This document shows, in pieces, positions 8,475 to 16,979 of a DNA stretch of 64,000 nucleotides. Source of the stretch: Lacticaseibacillus sharpeae JCM 1186 = DSM 20505 (GTDB taxonomy: Bacteria > Bacillota > Bacilli > Lactobacillales > Lactobacillaceae); contig NZ_AYYO01000011.1 of the NCBI RefSeq assembly GCF_001436225.1, positions 1-64,000 on the forward strand. Reading direction: 5' to 3'. The notes beneath the pieces are model-generated. The model made no database searches, had not been told where the DNA came from, and saw only the letters and a program-made list of their open reading frames with translations. The translations under genes and the position numbers were made by a program. Each line of letters opens with the position of its first letter. Position 1 is the first letter of the stretch.

Positions 8475-8577
8475 TTTGCGCAATATGCGACTTGGGACTG
8501 AGTCTTTTAATCGCCAACACGGTACAATTGAATTATAGATAATATCCGGCAACATGACGGATTAAGGAGAGAAAATT

Positions 8578-9165
8578 ATGCGCAAAAATAATTCTGGGCT
8601 CATTGCGGGTATCATCGCGGCGGTCGTCGTGGTCATCCTGGCAATCAGCGGTATCGGCACGTATAACTCACTGGCCAAGGAGAACCAAACCGTTGAGGCG
8701 AAGTGGAGTCAGGTTGAAAACGTGATGCAGCGGCGTTACGACCTCATCCCCAACCTGGTCAACGCGGTTAAGGGTAGCATGAAGCAGGAACAAAAAGTCT
8801 TCACTGCCATCGCGGATGCGCGCAAGGCTTACGGCAATGCCGGTTCCACCAAGTCTAAGGCTAACGCGAACGCCAAGCTGGATTCCAGCGTGGGCACCCT
8901 GATTAACGTCATCAAGGAAGACTACCCGGACCTGAACAGCAACAAGCAGGTGCAGACCCTGATGACCCAGCTGGAAGGCTCCGAAAACCGGATTGCGGTT
9001 GAACGCAAGCGGTACAACGAATCCGTCGAAGATTACAACAAGGACGTGGTTTCCTTCCCGAAGAACATCTTCGCGAACATGATGGGGATGGGCCAGAAGG
9101 ATTACTTCAAGGCTGATGCCAACGCGGCGAAGGCCCCAACTGTGGATCTCGACACTGACAAGTGA
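8578..9165 (+). CDS. lemA: LemA family protein
   Basis: A 195-residue membrane-anchored LemA protein. One N-terminal transmembrane helix (about residues 8-30) is followed by a helical domain with the family signature YDLIPNLVNAVKG near residue 55. The length is typical. AAGGAGA precedes the ATG. LemA genes usually sit beside a TPM-domain gene, and that is the case here: the next gene starts 14 bases downstream. The function of the family is not established; envelope-associated roles have been proposed. Confidence 0.92.
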   Translation: MRKNNSGLIAGIIAAVVVVILAISGIGTYNSLAKENQTVEAKWSQVENVMQRRYDLIPNLVNAVKGSMKQEQKVFTAIADARKAYGNAGSTKSKANANAKLDSSVGTLINVIKEDYPDLNSNKQVQTLMTQLEGSENRIAVERKRYNESVEDYNKDVVSFPKNIFANMMGMGQKDYFKADANAAKAPTVDLDTDK

Positions 9166-9179
9166 GAGTAGGTGAGCGC

Positions 9180-10082
9180 ATGCGCAAACTACATGCATGG
9201 GCATTCGCACTCGTAGCGGCGGTTCTGTTACTGATTGGAATTGCGCCGGTCAACGCACACGCGGCGACCATGCCCGCCAAACCGGATGCTGACTACTACG
9301 ACGGCATTAGCTTGCTGGATGACACCACCCGGCAGCTGGTCGAAGATAAGAACCAGTTCTACCAGTCCACGAAGCAAAAGCCCCAGGTCGTGCTGGCCGC
9401 CATCAAGTCCACGGGCGGCGACAGTATCGACAGCTATGCCCCCGACCTCTTCAGCAAGTGGGGCGTGGGTCAAAAGGGCAAGGACAACGGGATTCTCATC
9501 CTCTTCGCCCGCAACGACGGTGACAACAATGTGCGTATCGAAGTCGGTTATGGCGCCGAAAGCTACATGACCGATGCGATTTCTGGCCGGATTCTTCAGG
9601 ACAACCTGGACGACCTCAAGAGCAACGATGACGCCGAGGTGAACACCGGCCTGCGCAACGTGTTCAACGCCGTGGCGACGATGGTGGATAAGCACTACAA
9701 GTACAAGTCCGACAGCAATACCCTGACGTCCGCCAAGTACAACGAGTACCGTGGCCGCACGCAGACGCGCACGGGCAGCAGTACGCTGGCCAAATTGATC
9801 AAGGGTATTGTCTCCATCATCATCCTGCTGGTAATTCTCGTTGTTGTGCTTGGTGGCTCTGGCGGTAATGGCCGGGGCGGCCACGGCGGTGGTGGCGGGA
9901 ATGGTTGGCTCTGGTTCCTGCTGGGCAACATGCTCGGTTCTGGCTTTGGCGGCCGCGGCAGCTTCCGCGACGATGATGACCATTTCGGCGGTTTTGGCGG
10001 TGGTGGCTTCGGCGATGGCGGCGGCTTCGGGGGCGGCGGTTTCGGCGGCGGGTCCTCCGGTGGCGGTGGCGCCAGCGTTTAA
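9180..10082 (+). CDS. TPM domain protein (YgcG-like), Gly-rich C-terminus
   Basis: 300 residues from the ATG at 9180. I prefer it to GTG 9162 because AGGTG at 9170-9174 is suitably spaced and the protein then opens with a clean signal peptide. A TPM domain (about 35-160; ILILFARND, VEVGYGAE) is followed by one transmembrane helix (about 200-220) and a tail very rich in glycine with aromatic and acidic residues, ending GGSSGGGGASV. It is co-transcribed with lemA. TPM domains occur in envelope proteins and in a photosystem II repair phosphatase; activity here is unknown. Confidence 0.88.
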   Translation: MRKLHAWAFALVAAVLLLIGIAPVNAHAATMPAKPDADYYDGISLLDDTTRQLVEDKNQFYQSTKQKPQVVLAAIKSTGGDSIDSYAPDLFSKWGVGQKGKDNGILILFARNDGDNNVRIEVGYGAESYMTDAISGRILQDNLDDLKSNDDAEVNTGLRNVFNAVATMVDKHYKYKSDSNTLTSAKYNEYRGRTQTRTGSSTLAKLIKGIVSIIILLVILVVVLGGSGGNGRGGHGGGGGNGWLWFLLGNMLGSGFGGRGSFRDDDDHFGGFGGGGFGDGGGFGGGGFGGGSSGGGGASV

Positions 10083-10102
10083 TTAAATGATTAGTATAGA
10101 TA

Positions 10103-10134
10103 GGGGCGGATTCCGACTGGGGTCCGCTCCTTTT
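10103..10134 (+). terminator. Terminator of the lemA-TPM operon
   Basis: GGGGCGGA (10103-10110) pairs with TCCGCTCC (10123-10130), followed by TTTT. Confidence 0.8.
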
Positions 10135-10194
10135 GTATTACCCGGGAACATTTCATCTACATCACAAATTGCTCAGAAACCGTTTTCGTGAGCG

Positions 10195-10216
10195 CTATGT
10201 AGTAAAATTCACATAG
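10195..10216. promoter_or_regulatory. Inverted repeat upstream of the CapA-like gene
   Basis: CTATGT (10195-10200) and ACATAG (10211-10216) flank AGTAAAATTC in the probable promoter region. It may be an operator. Confidence 0.3.
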
Positions 10217-10251
10217 TATATTAAAAGATTTATAGCGATGGGGGTTACAAA

Positions 10252-11412
10252 ATGGGCAAATTAAAACGGACGGGGCTGGGGCTCATGACCCTGCTTAGCG
10301 TCATGGTGCTGGCGGGTTGTTCCGGCACCAGCAGCAAGGGTGCGGACAAAACTAGCAGTACGCGCAGCAGTAAGACAGTTGCATCGAGCAAGAAGCGGGC
10401 GCGGACCAGTAGCACGGCCACTAAGAGTAGCAGTACCGCCAAAACGGACCAGACCAACGCGCACCTGCTATTGACCTTTATGGGTGACAACACGATGGGA
10501 ACCGACCCGAAATTCAACGCGGCGACATCACTGCCCACGGTCTGGGCCCAGCACGGCAACAGCCCGACGTATTTCTTTCAGAACGTCGCGCGGTATTTTC
10601 AAAACGACGACCTGACGATTGCCAACCTGGAGACCACGCTCACGAATACGAGCACGCAGAAGTTCAAGGGGACGGGCACCGTGTTCCACTTCAAGGGCAA
10701 TCCGGCGATTGTCAAAACCTTGACGGCGTCCGGCATTGAGGCGGTGACGGTGGCGAATAACCACATTTACGATTATGGTCAGCAGGGCTTCGATGACACG
10801 ATTGCCACGTTGAAGGGCGCCGGCGTCGGCTACTTCGGTGAAGGCTACAAGTACACGACCACGGTCAAGGGCGTGAAGATTGGCATGCTCGGCTACCAAG
10901 GCTGGACGGCTACGACTGCGGATTTGACCAAAATCAAGACGGACATCAAGGAGTTGCGCGCCGCTGGTTGTCAGATTGTGATTCCGTACTTCCACTGGGG
11001 CATCGAGAAGGCGCCGCGGCCGAATGCGACCCAGACGACGCTGGCACACGCGGCGATTGACGCCGGGGCGGACATGGTCATCGGCTCGCACCCGCACGTC
11101 ATCGAGTCCATGGAGCAGTACAAGGGCAAGCTGATTGCTTATTCCATGAGCAACTTCTGCTTCGGGGGCAACAGTCACCCCAGCGACATGCGCTCGTTCA
11201 TCTTGCAGGCGTCACTGAACGTGCAGGATGGCAAGGTGGCCGGCAGTCAGTTCAAGGTCATCCCGACGCGCATTTCCTCCACGAGTGCGTACAATGATTA
11301 CCAGCCGACGCCGTACACCGGCAGCGAGGCGACCAGCGTCTTGAACTACATGAACTCGTTGTCGCCGACGCTGAACGGCGGCATCAGCAATCAGTACTTT
11401 AGACTGCAATAA
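10252..11412 (+). CDS. CapA family lipoprotein (PGA_cap, metallophosphatase fold)
   Basis: A 386-residue protein with a lipoprotein signal: lipobox VLAGC, Cys23. A Ser/Thr/Lys-rich linker (about 25-75) follows, then a CapA-type domain. The metal-site style motifs of the fold are visible: MGDNTMGTD, NLETTLT, NNHIYDYG, FHWGIEK and GSHPHVIE. The family is named for poly-gamma-glutamate capsule synthesis, but no capB, capC or pgs genes are present here. A phosphatase- or hydrolase-like role at the outer membrane face is only inferred. It is monocistronic, ending in a bidirectional terminator. Confidence 0.88.
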   Translation: MGKLKRTGLGLMTLLSVMVLAGCSGTSSKGADKTSSTRSSKTVASSKKRARTSSTATKSSSTAKTDQTNAHLLLTFMGDNTMGTDPKFNAATSLPTVWAQHGNSPTYFFQNVARYFQNDDLTIANLETTLTNTSTQKFKGTGTVFHFKGNPAIVKTLTASGIEAVTVANNHIYDYGQQGFDDTIATLKGAGVGYFGEGYKYTTTVKGVKIGMLGYQGWTATTADLTKIKTDIKELRAAGCQIVIPYFHWGIEKAPRPNATQTTLAHAAIDAGADMVIGSHPHVIESMEQYKGKLIAYSMSNFCFGGNSHPSDMRSFILQASLNVQDGKVAGSQFKVIPTRISSTSAYNDYQPTPYTGSEATSVLNYMNSLSPTLNGGISNQYFRLQ

Positions 11413-11425
11413 TTTGGGCAAAACA

Positions 11426-11457
11426 AAACCACCCCAACGGCATAGTTGAGGTGGTTT
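11426..11457. terminator. Bidirectional terminator
   Basis: AAACCACC (11426-11433) with GGTGGTTT (11450-11457) plus an inner CAAC/GTTG. It lies between convergent genes ending at 11412 and 11464. Confidence 0.85.
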
Positions 11458-11463
11458 GTTGTG

Positions 11464-12345
11464 TTACCGGTTTGCCCGCCGCACGAACGGAATGGTTACC
11501 AGCAGGACGATGAGCCCGGCGACAGCGGCGATGATGTAGTAGCCGCTCATGTGGTTCACCGTCTGGGCGATGTAGTCAGCGGCCACCAGTTGGAAGTCGC
11601 CAAACTTGGCGGTCAGGGTGTCGACCATTGGCAGCTTCTGGCCCAGCTGCATGACGCCGAGGCCCAGGAGCCCGGCAACCAGGCCGACCCAGCCGAGGTT
11701 GTGCAGGAAGCCGGAGAAGCCGGCAACCAGGAACAGCCAGACGGCCAGCACGACGGCGATGACAATCAGCGGAATGATCAGGGAGTGGATTCCCTTCGCC
11801 ACTTCTTGGTACTCGGCGCGCGCGGTGGCGGTGCGGTTAGCCAGCTCGTTGTTGAAGTAATCATGCAGACGCGACAGGATTTCAGAGGCTAGCAGCGTGG
11901 TGATGGTGCTACTCAGGCCCGTGGACGTAGGACTAAGGGCATTTTTGACCGCGCTATCCATGTCGGTAAAGTCGATCTGGTTGGTCGTGTTCGTGTACAC
12001 GTCAGCCACGGCGGTAGTGACGACGGCCTTCGCGGTGGCGGTGCTAATGGCGCGGGAGACGAGGGTCGAGACGTTTGCCGCCTTGCCCGTTTGGACGCCG
12101 ACGTTTTTTTGCACCTGGGTGGTAATTGTGTTCAAATTGTCACCTGTCGTCAGCGTTTTAGTCGTAAAATCTGAATTAAGAACGGTCTTATTCGCTCCGT
12201 AGATGCCAAGCCCGATGGTTGCGACCAGGGCGAGGAAGAACGTCGCAAACCACCGTTGGACACGGTAAGGGTGCTTCTTCTTGCTTGATGAATATGACGT
12301 GCGCGCTGGTTTGCGCCGCGCAGACCGTCTTGTTGTTTGGGTCAT
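11464..12345 (-). CDS. Integral membrane protein of unknown function
   Basis: 293 residues. A basic, Ser-rich cytoplasmic N-terminus (about 1-28) is followed by a transmembrane helix (about 32-50). A long extracellular segment (about 52-180) is rich in Thr, Ala and Val. Three more transmembrane helices (about 187-210, 215-235, 262-285) end in a basic tail. GGAGGT five bases before the ATG supports the start. I do not recognise the family. The arrangement of one helix, an extracellular domain and then a helical bundle suggests an envelope sensor or accessory protein, but nothing shows an activity. Confidence 0.75.
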   Translation of the reverse strand: MTQTTRRSARRKPARTSYSSSKKKHPYRVQRWFATFFLALVATIGLGIYGANKTVLNSDFTTKTLTTGDNLNTITTQVQKNVGVQTGKAANVSTLVSRAISTATAKAVVTTAVADVYTNTTNQIDFTDMDSAVKNALSPTSTGLSSTITTLLASEILSRLHDYFNNELANRTATARAEYQEVAKGIHSLIIPLIVIAVVLAVWLFLVAGFSGFLHNLGWVGLVAGLLGLGVMQLGQKLPMVDTLTAKFGDFQLVAADYIAQTVNHMSGYYIIAAVAGLIVLLVTIPFVRRANR

Positions 12346-12614
12346 GCTAAACCTCCGTATTGCCGCACGATGGTTTGCGCGTGCGGGCGCGATAATGGCA
12401 ATAAGTTATCCGCAGTCCGTGAACGAATGCGAATTAGTTACCATCATCATACCGCTTTCGTTCTCATTTGCGGCCGTGGTGGGGCCAATTTTGCGAAAAG
12501 TTGGTAATTGCGGACGGAAAGCCGAATTTGTATGTTGCGGCCAATGCTGAATTTCGCTATTGTGACGTGAGGTAGTTATTTAATACATATTTGCACGAGA
12601 AATGGGGGACTGAT
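12346..12614. other. Divergent promoter region, no gene seen
   Basis: It separates the membrane protein and the MATE pump. A possible promoter for the pump is TTGTGA at 12560-12565 with TAATAC/TACATA at about 12581-12589. No small ORF with a good ribosome site was found. Confidence 0.4.
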
Positions 12615-13997
12615 ATGAAGTCATTAACATCTGGGAATCCAATGAAGCTGGTCATCTGGTTCACCGTGCCACTGCTCATCGGGAACATGTTCCAGCAGCT
12701 ATACAGCTTCATGGACGCGCTGTTCGTGGGCCGCTTCATCGGGTTGAACGCGCTGGCCGCGGTTGGGGCGACCGGGAGCCTCACGTTCCTGATTATCGGG
12801 TTCGCACAAGGGGCAAGTTCTGGGCTCGCGATTCCGACCGCGCAGGCATTCGGGGCGCGTGATGAACGCGGGGTTCGTCGCAGTTTTGTCGCCAGCATCT
12901 GGATTGCCATCATGATTAGCGTGATCCTGACGGCACTGACTGCGGGGCTGACGATGCCGATGCTGAAGATTATGCAGACGCCCGCGGCCATCTTGCAGGA
13001 TTCCGCGGCGTTCGTCCGCGTGATTTTCCTCGGGTTCAGTGCCTCGATGGCGTTCAACATGCTCAGTAACCAGATTCGGGCGCTGGGCGATTCGCGCACG
13101 CCGCTGATTTTCCTCATCATCGCCTGCATCGTGAACATTGCGCTCGACTTCCTGTTCATCCTGGTCTTCAAGATGGGGGTTGCCGGCGCCGGCTGGGCCA
13201 CCGTCACCGCCCAGGTCTTCTCTTCGCTCTGTTGTGTGTGGTACATCGGGAAGAAAATCCCGTACCTGCACCTGCGTAAGGAAGACATGACGTTCGACTG
13301 GCCGGAAATCAAGAAGCAACTGACCATCAGCCTGCCTATGGGTTTTCAAATGTCCATTATCGCCATTGGGGCCGTGATTTTGCAGGTGATGCTGAACACT
13401 CTGGGCACCGATGCTGTGGCGGCGTACACTGCGGCGGGACGGATTGACCAACTGGCGACGATGCCCGCGGCCAGCTTCGGGGTCACCATGGCCACGTACG
13501 TTGCGCAGAACTTGGGTGCGCGGGAATACGCCCGCATTCGGCAGGGCGTGCACCAGACCATGGCGCTCAACTGCGCCGTGTCGGCCATCTTGGGCGCGCT
13601 GATCATCATCTTCAGCAAGCCGCTCATCGGGCTGTTTGTTTCATCCAGCCAGACGCACGTCATCAGCATGGCGCAGACGTATTTCCACTTCAATTCCAGC
13701 ATGTACTGGTTCCTCGCGATTCTATTCACGACCCGTTACACCTTGCAGGGCCTCGGCCAGACCGGGGTGCCAATGCTGGCGGGGATGTTCGAGTTGGTCA
13801 TGCGGGTGATTGCCGGCCTGGGGCTCGTGCCGCTGCTCGGCTTCACGGGGGCCTCGATGGCTAACCCGCTGGCGTGGATCGGCTCCGTTGCCGTATTGAT
13901 TACCTCCTACTTCCACACGATGAAGAAGTTGAAGGAGAAGGAACGCCAGCAGGAGCTTGCACGGGCTGGTGCGGCGGACGCGGAGAAAATCGAGTAA
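12615..13997 (+). CDS. MATE family multidrug/Na+ antiporter
   Basis: 460 residues from ATG 12615. GGGGGA at 12604-12609 selects this start over an upstream TTG. Twelve hydrophobic segments in two pseudo-symmetric halves are typical of MATE exporters (usual length about 450). The N-terminus reads GNPMKLVIWFTVPLLIGNMF, the first-helix signature of the NorM/DinF-like branch. The tail is basic and charged. It probably exports cationic drugs or metabolites by ion exchange; the substrate cannot be read from sequence. It is monocistronic. Confidence 0.92.
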   Translation: MKSLTSGNPMKLVIWFTVPLLIGNMFQQLYSFMDALFVGRFIGLNALAAVGATGSLTFLIIGFAQGASSGLAIPTAQAFGARDERGVRRSFVASIWIAIMISVILTALTAGLTMPMLKIMQTPAAILQDSAAFVRVIFLGFSASMAFNMLSNQIRALGDSRTPLIFLIIACIVNIALDFLFILVFKMGVAGAGWATVTAQVFSSLCCVWYIGKKIPYLHLRKEDMTFDWPEIKKQLTISLPMGFQMSIIAIGAVILQVMLNTLGTDAVAAYTAAGRIDQLATMPAASFGVTMATYVAQNLGAREYARIRQGVHQTMALNCAVSAILGALIIIFSKPLIGLFVSSSQTHVISMAQTYFHFNSSMYWFLAILFTTRYTLQGLGQTGVPMLAGMFELVMRVIAGLGLVPLLGFTGASMANPLAWIGSVAVLITSYFHTMKKLKEKERQQELARAGAADAEKIE

Positions 13998-14000
13998 ATT

Positions 14001-14044
14001 AATGGCAGCCAGGACTTCGTTCATAATCCTGGCTGCCATTTTGG
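14001..14044. terminator. Bidirectional terminator
   Basis: A perfect 14-bp stem (14001-14014 with 14027-14040) flanked by T on the plus and A on the minus side. It lies between the converging MATE gene and toxin gene. Confidence 0.9.
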
Positions 14045-14395
14045 TTATATATTCGCGTGATAGAGGTGCATGATGATTTTGTGCAAATCGGAAGGAACTA
14101 ACGCACCAATTCTGGCGGAGTGTAGTTCGTTAAGCTGGGAAAATGTAATCTGAACGGGATTGCCGGTATCAACCCATGATTCACGTTTAAGTCCACATTT
14201 CTGCCAGTGGTCGATTTTTACGTATTGGCGCTTAATTTGTGGACTTTTATTTTTATACTTAGTGGTAATCGGGAACAACACCACGCGTGTTGAATCCCAG
14301 AGTAGTAGAACTGGTCTGTACTTGGCGGTTGCGCCCGTAACTTCATCGGGAACCCGAAATTGCACAACCATTCTGCTGAGCTCATCGTTAATCAC
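14045..14395 (-). CDS. PemK/MazF-like toxin candidate
   Basis: 116 residues, GTG start at 14395 with TAGGTG five bases before. Family-like features are YRPVLLLWD (compare RPVLVL), VVLFPITTKYKN (compare VVxPITSK) and a C-terminal QLNELHSARIGALVPSDLHKII, as in MazF-type endoribonucleases. The N-terminal GD/W motif of classical MazF is replaced by MVVQFRVPDE. It lies 12 bases downstream of a RelB/DinJ-like antitoxin gene in the same operon, the expected antitoxin-first order. It is more AT-rich than its neighbours. mRNA cleavage is inferred from the fold family only. Confidence 0.7.
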   Translation of the reverse strand: MINDELSRMVVQFRVPDEVTGATAKYRPVLLLWDSTRVVLFPITTKYKNKSPQIKRQYVKIDHWQKCGLKRESWVDTGNPVQITFSQLNELHSARIGALVPSDLHKIIMHLYHANI

Positions 14396-14407
14396 TAGCG
14401 CACCTAC

Positions 14408-14719
14408 TTATTTATGAAAGTCGTCATCAGTGTAGAGATCATCATTGTCTGGTTCGGGTAATGCTGCATTAATTTCTGCATTCGTCGCGAGGATTTTGCC
14501 ACCGGTGTTAGTGAGTCCCAGTCGCGTTGCTTTTTCCATTGCCATTTCCTCGGTTGTTAGGGTCAGACTGAACGGAATTGAGCCAGTTGCGGCAATTCTA
14601 GCCAATAGTGCGTTGATGACTGCAGACTTGGTCAAGCCCAGACGGTTGATTGTTGAATCGGCCTCACGTAACCTATTTGAGTCAACGTAGATTTGAATGC
14701 GAGTGGTATCTTCTGCCAT
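14408..14719 (-). CDS. RelB/DinJ-like ribbon-helix-helix antitoxin candidate
   Basis: 103 residues. ATG 14719 is chosen over GTG 14728 because AGAGGTG is six bases before it. The N-terminus, TRIQIYVDSNRLREADSTINRLGLTKSAVINALLARI, is a beta strand then two helices, like RelB/DinJ antitoxins. The tail is acidic, ending DNDDLYTDDDFHK, and would bind the basic toxin. A -10 TATAAT reads leftward at 14745-14740, next to a short ACTC/GAGT repeat, suggesting autorepression. Partner: the MazF-like protein at 14045-14395. Confidence 0.75.
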   Translation of the reverse strand: MAEDTTRIQIYVDSNRLREADSTINRLGLTKSAVINALLARIAATGSIPFSLTLTTEEMAMEKATRLGLTNTGGKILATNAEINAALPEPDNDDLYTDDDFHK

Positions 14720-14943
14720 TATTATCACCTCTTGGATTCATTATAACTCGATTTAGAGTGTAATAGGAGACAAATCCACGCTAAAATGATTTTCTCCCTT
14801 GACCCAAACGTTGCGTCAACCGTTACCCTTATATTCGCGGTGATAAACATGGACAAAGTATCAGCTAATTTACCCAGTTAATTGTCATCAGTGTTTACAA
14901 TCGCGGTAGTGGCGGACATTCGCCAAATAACTTAGCTTTCATG

Positions 14944-14971
14944 TTCACGCCCGCACGCAGGCTGGTATACT
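14944..14971 (+). promoter_or_regulatory. thyA promoter
   Basis: TTCACG (14944-14949), 16 bases, TATACT (14966-14971) with an extended -10 TG at 14963-14964. The rest of the 307-base gap (14720-15026) shows the leftward antitoxin promoter and a weak 10-codon ORF that I do not accept. Confidence 0.6.
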
Positions 14972-15026
14972 ACTTGTAGTACTGTCGGCGCGGCTGACAC
15001 CCAAAATCTGCTTAACGGAGGCAATT

Positions 15027-15977
15027 ATGCTTGAACAAACATACTTAAACCTAGCGCAAACCATTCTCGACACCGGCCACTTCAAGGGCGACCGCACGGG
15101 GACGGGGACCTACAGCATTTTCGGGTACCAGATGCGCTTTGACTTAAGCGAAGGGTTCCCAATCTTGACGACCAAGAAGGTGCCGTTCGGGTTGATCAAG
15201 AGCGAGTTACTTTGGTTCCTGCGCGGGGACACCAATATTCGCTTCCTGCTCCAGCACAAGAATCACATTTGGGACGAATGGGCGTTCAAGAAGTGGGTGG
15301 AGTCGGCGGAATACACGGGACCTGATATGACTGACTTTGGCCGCCGGAGTTTGGTCGACACCGAGTTCGCTGTGGCCTATCAGCAGCAAAAGCAGCTGTT
15401 TGACCAGCGGATTTTGGCTGATGACGACTTTGCGGCCAAGTATGGCGACCTCGGCCTCGTTTATGGTAGTCAGTGGCGGGCTTGGCGCACGAGCACGGGG
15501 GAGACAATCGACCAGCTTGGCGACGTGATTAAAGAAATCAAGCGTAACCCCAATTCACGGCGCCTGATTGTTTCGGCGTGGAACCCCGAAGACGTGCCGA
15601 CCATGGCGCTGCCACCGTGCCACACGATGTTCCAGTTCTACGTGAACGACGGCAAGTTGTCACTGCAGCTGTACCAACGTTCCGGGGACGTTTTCCTCGG
15701 CGTACCGTTTAACATTGCCAGTTACGCACTGCTGCTGGCGATGGTGGCGCAGGTGACGGGGTTGCAGGTGGGCGAATTCATCCACACGCTGGGTGATGCC
15801 CACATCTACAGCAACCACCTCGATCAAATTCACGAGCAGCTCAGCCGGACACCGCACGCAGCGCCTAAGCTGTGGCTGAACCCCGAGAAGCACGACCTGA
15901 TGGATTTCGAGATGCAAGACATTAAGCTTATCGGCTACACCAGTGAACCAGCGATTAAGGCCCCAGTGGCCGTCTGA
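15027..15977 (+). CDS. thyA: Thymidylate synthase
   Basis: 316 residues, the length of the longer Lactobacillus-type ThyA. It makes dTMP from dUMP using methylene-tetrahydrofolate. Signature segments are [15 protein letters not shown] at the N-terminus, the active-site Cys in [13 protein letters not shown], then [20 protein letters not shown] and [13 protein letters not shown] precedes the ATG. folA follows 15 bases downstream, so the dihydrofolate produced here is recycled by its neighbour's product. Confidence 0.97.
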   Translation: MLEQTYLNLAQTILDTGHFKGDRTGTGTYSIFGYQMRFDLSEGFPILTTKKVPFGLIKSELLWFLRGDTNIRFLLQHKNHIWDEWAFKKWVESAEYTGPDMTDFGRRSLVDTEFAVAYQQQKQLFDQRILADDDFAAKYGDLGLVYGSQWRAWRTSTGETIDQLGDVIKEIKRNPNSRRLIVSAWNPEDVPTMALPPCHTMFQFYVNDGKLSLQLYQRSGDVFLGVPFNIASYALLLAMVAQVTGLQVGEFIHTLGDAHIYSNHLDQIHEQLSRTPHAAPKLWLNPEKHDLMDFEMQDIKLIGYTSEPAIKAPVAV

Positions 15978-15992
15978 AGCGTGGAGGATAAC

Positions 15993-16484
15993 ATGATTGC
16001 ATACATTTGGGCCCAAGACGCCCGCGGTACGATTGGCAAAAACGGCACGTTACCCTGGCACTTACCTGATGACCTCAAGTTCTTCAAGGACCAAACTCGC
16101 GACCAGATTGTGGTGATGGGCCGCAAGACGTTCACGGGAATGGGCGAACGGCCCTTGCCTAAGCGCGTCAACGTTGTGCTTACCCGCCAGGCGAACTTCA
16201 CGGCGCCAGCAGGAGTGCACGTGCTGCACGACAAGGCGGCCGTGCTCGCTTTTGGTGCCGCTCATCCTGAGCAGCACCTGATGATTATCGGCGGCGCGGA
16301 GATTTACCGCCTATTCGCGGATGTTGTGGACACGCTGTACGTGACGCGCCTCGCCGGAACTTTTGCCGGTGACACGCAGATGGCGGCCTTGCCGTGGGCG
16401 GACTTCACGCGCACGACGGCCCGCACGGTAGTCAACGCAGACCCGGCGTTAACCCACACGTTTGAAACCTGGCAACGCAAATAA
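15993..16484 (+). CDS. folA: Dihydrofolate reductase
   Basis: 163 residues from ATG 15993, with GGAGG at 15983-15987. Visible motifs are IWAQDARGTIGKNGTLPWHLPDDLKFFK (Met20 loop, with the active-site Asp in LPDDLKFFK), VVMGRKTF (NADPH site) and IIGGAEIYRLF. It reduces dihydrofolate to tetrahydrofolate and is the trimethoprim target. It is co-transcribed with thyA and ends at a strong terminator. Confidence 0.96.
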   Translation: MIAYIWAQDARGTIGKNGTLPWHLPDDLKFFKDQTRDQIVVMGRKTFTGMGERPLPKRVNVVLTRQANFTAPAGVHVLHDKAAVLAFGAAHPEQHLMIIGGAEIYRLFADVVDTLYVTRLAGTFAGDTQMAALPWADFTRTTARTVVNADPALTHTFETWQRK

Positions 16485-16494
16485 TTTACCTCGC

Positions 16495-16521
16495 AAACCG
16501 GCCGCTCCTGGCCGGTTTTTG
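16495..16521 (+). terminator. Terminator of thyA-folA
   Basis: AAACCGGCC (16495-16503) with GGCCGGTTT (16510-16518), then T-run. Confidence 0.9.
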
Positions 16522-16555
16522 TGTACCTCAAAACATTTATCAACTTTTTTGAATT

Positions 16556-16593
16556 AAGTACTATTTTCAAGCAAGTACTTGTGCTATGATAAT
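16556..16593 (+). promoter_or_regulatory. padR-DUF4097 promoter with repeated AAGTACT
   Basis: AAGTACT occurs at 16556-16562 and 16573-16579, 17 bases apart start to start. A candidate promoter is TTTCAA (16565-16570) with GATAAT (16588-16593), spacer 17. The second repeat lies within the spacer, a good site for autorepression by the PadR protein. Confidence 0.45.
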
Positions 16594-16637
16594 GGCATCG
16601 AAAGGTAAGGCACGGAAAGCGAAATCGAGGCGATACT

Positions 16638-16979
16638 TTGGAACCAGAATTAAGCAAGGATATGGTACGCGGCTACCTGAGCGCAATCGTGCTCAACGTC
16701 TTGAGTCAGGGCGATAGTTATGGCTACCAGGTGACCAAGGACGTAAGCAACATGAGCGGCGGCGCGTACAGCATCAACGAAGCAACGTTGTACACGGTGT
16801 TCAAGCGGCTGGAGAAGGCCGGCAGTATCGAAGGGTACTGGGGCGATGAGAGCCAAGGCGGCCGGCGCAAGTACTACCGCATCACGGAAGCGGGCGTAAC
16901 GCAACTGGAGCAAGAACGAGCAACATGGGCACTGGCAAAGAAGAGTTTGGAGGCATTAATCAATGGAAACAAACAGTGA
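16638..16979 (+). CDS. PadR family transcriptional regulator
   Basis: 113 residues from a TTG start, with GAGG about seven bases before. A winged helix-turn-helix of PadR-s1 type: YLSAIVLNVLSQGDSYGYQV, NEATLYTVFKRLEKAG, GRRKYYRITEAG. Its end overlaps the next gene (16963), so the two are translationally coupled. PadR plus DUF4097/HAAS membrane-associated proteins is a common Firmicute pairing linked to envelope stress. It probably represses its own operon. Confidence 0.9.
   Translation: MEPELSKDMVRGYLSAIVLNVLSQGDSYGYQVTKDVSNMSGGAYSINEATLYTVFKRLEKAGSIEGYWGDESQGGRRKYYRITEAGVTQLEQERATWALAKKSLEALINGNKQ

Noticed and set aside
8361-8555. A 64-codon minus-strand ORF in the lemA/Rgg divergent region
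   Set aside because: It has no ribosome site and spans the palindrome and probable promoters. It overlaps the Rgg-like start out of frame.
9162-9179. GTG 9162 as the start of the TPM gene
   Set aside because: It has no SD and puts six residues before a good signal peptide. ATG 9180 fits better.
14849-14881. A 10-codon ORF (MDKVSANLPS) with GGTGAT before it, upstream of thyA
   Set aside because: The SD is weak, the thyA promoter lies downstream of it, and there is no terminator or attenuator next to it.
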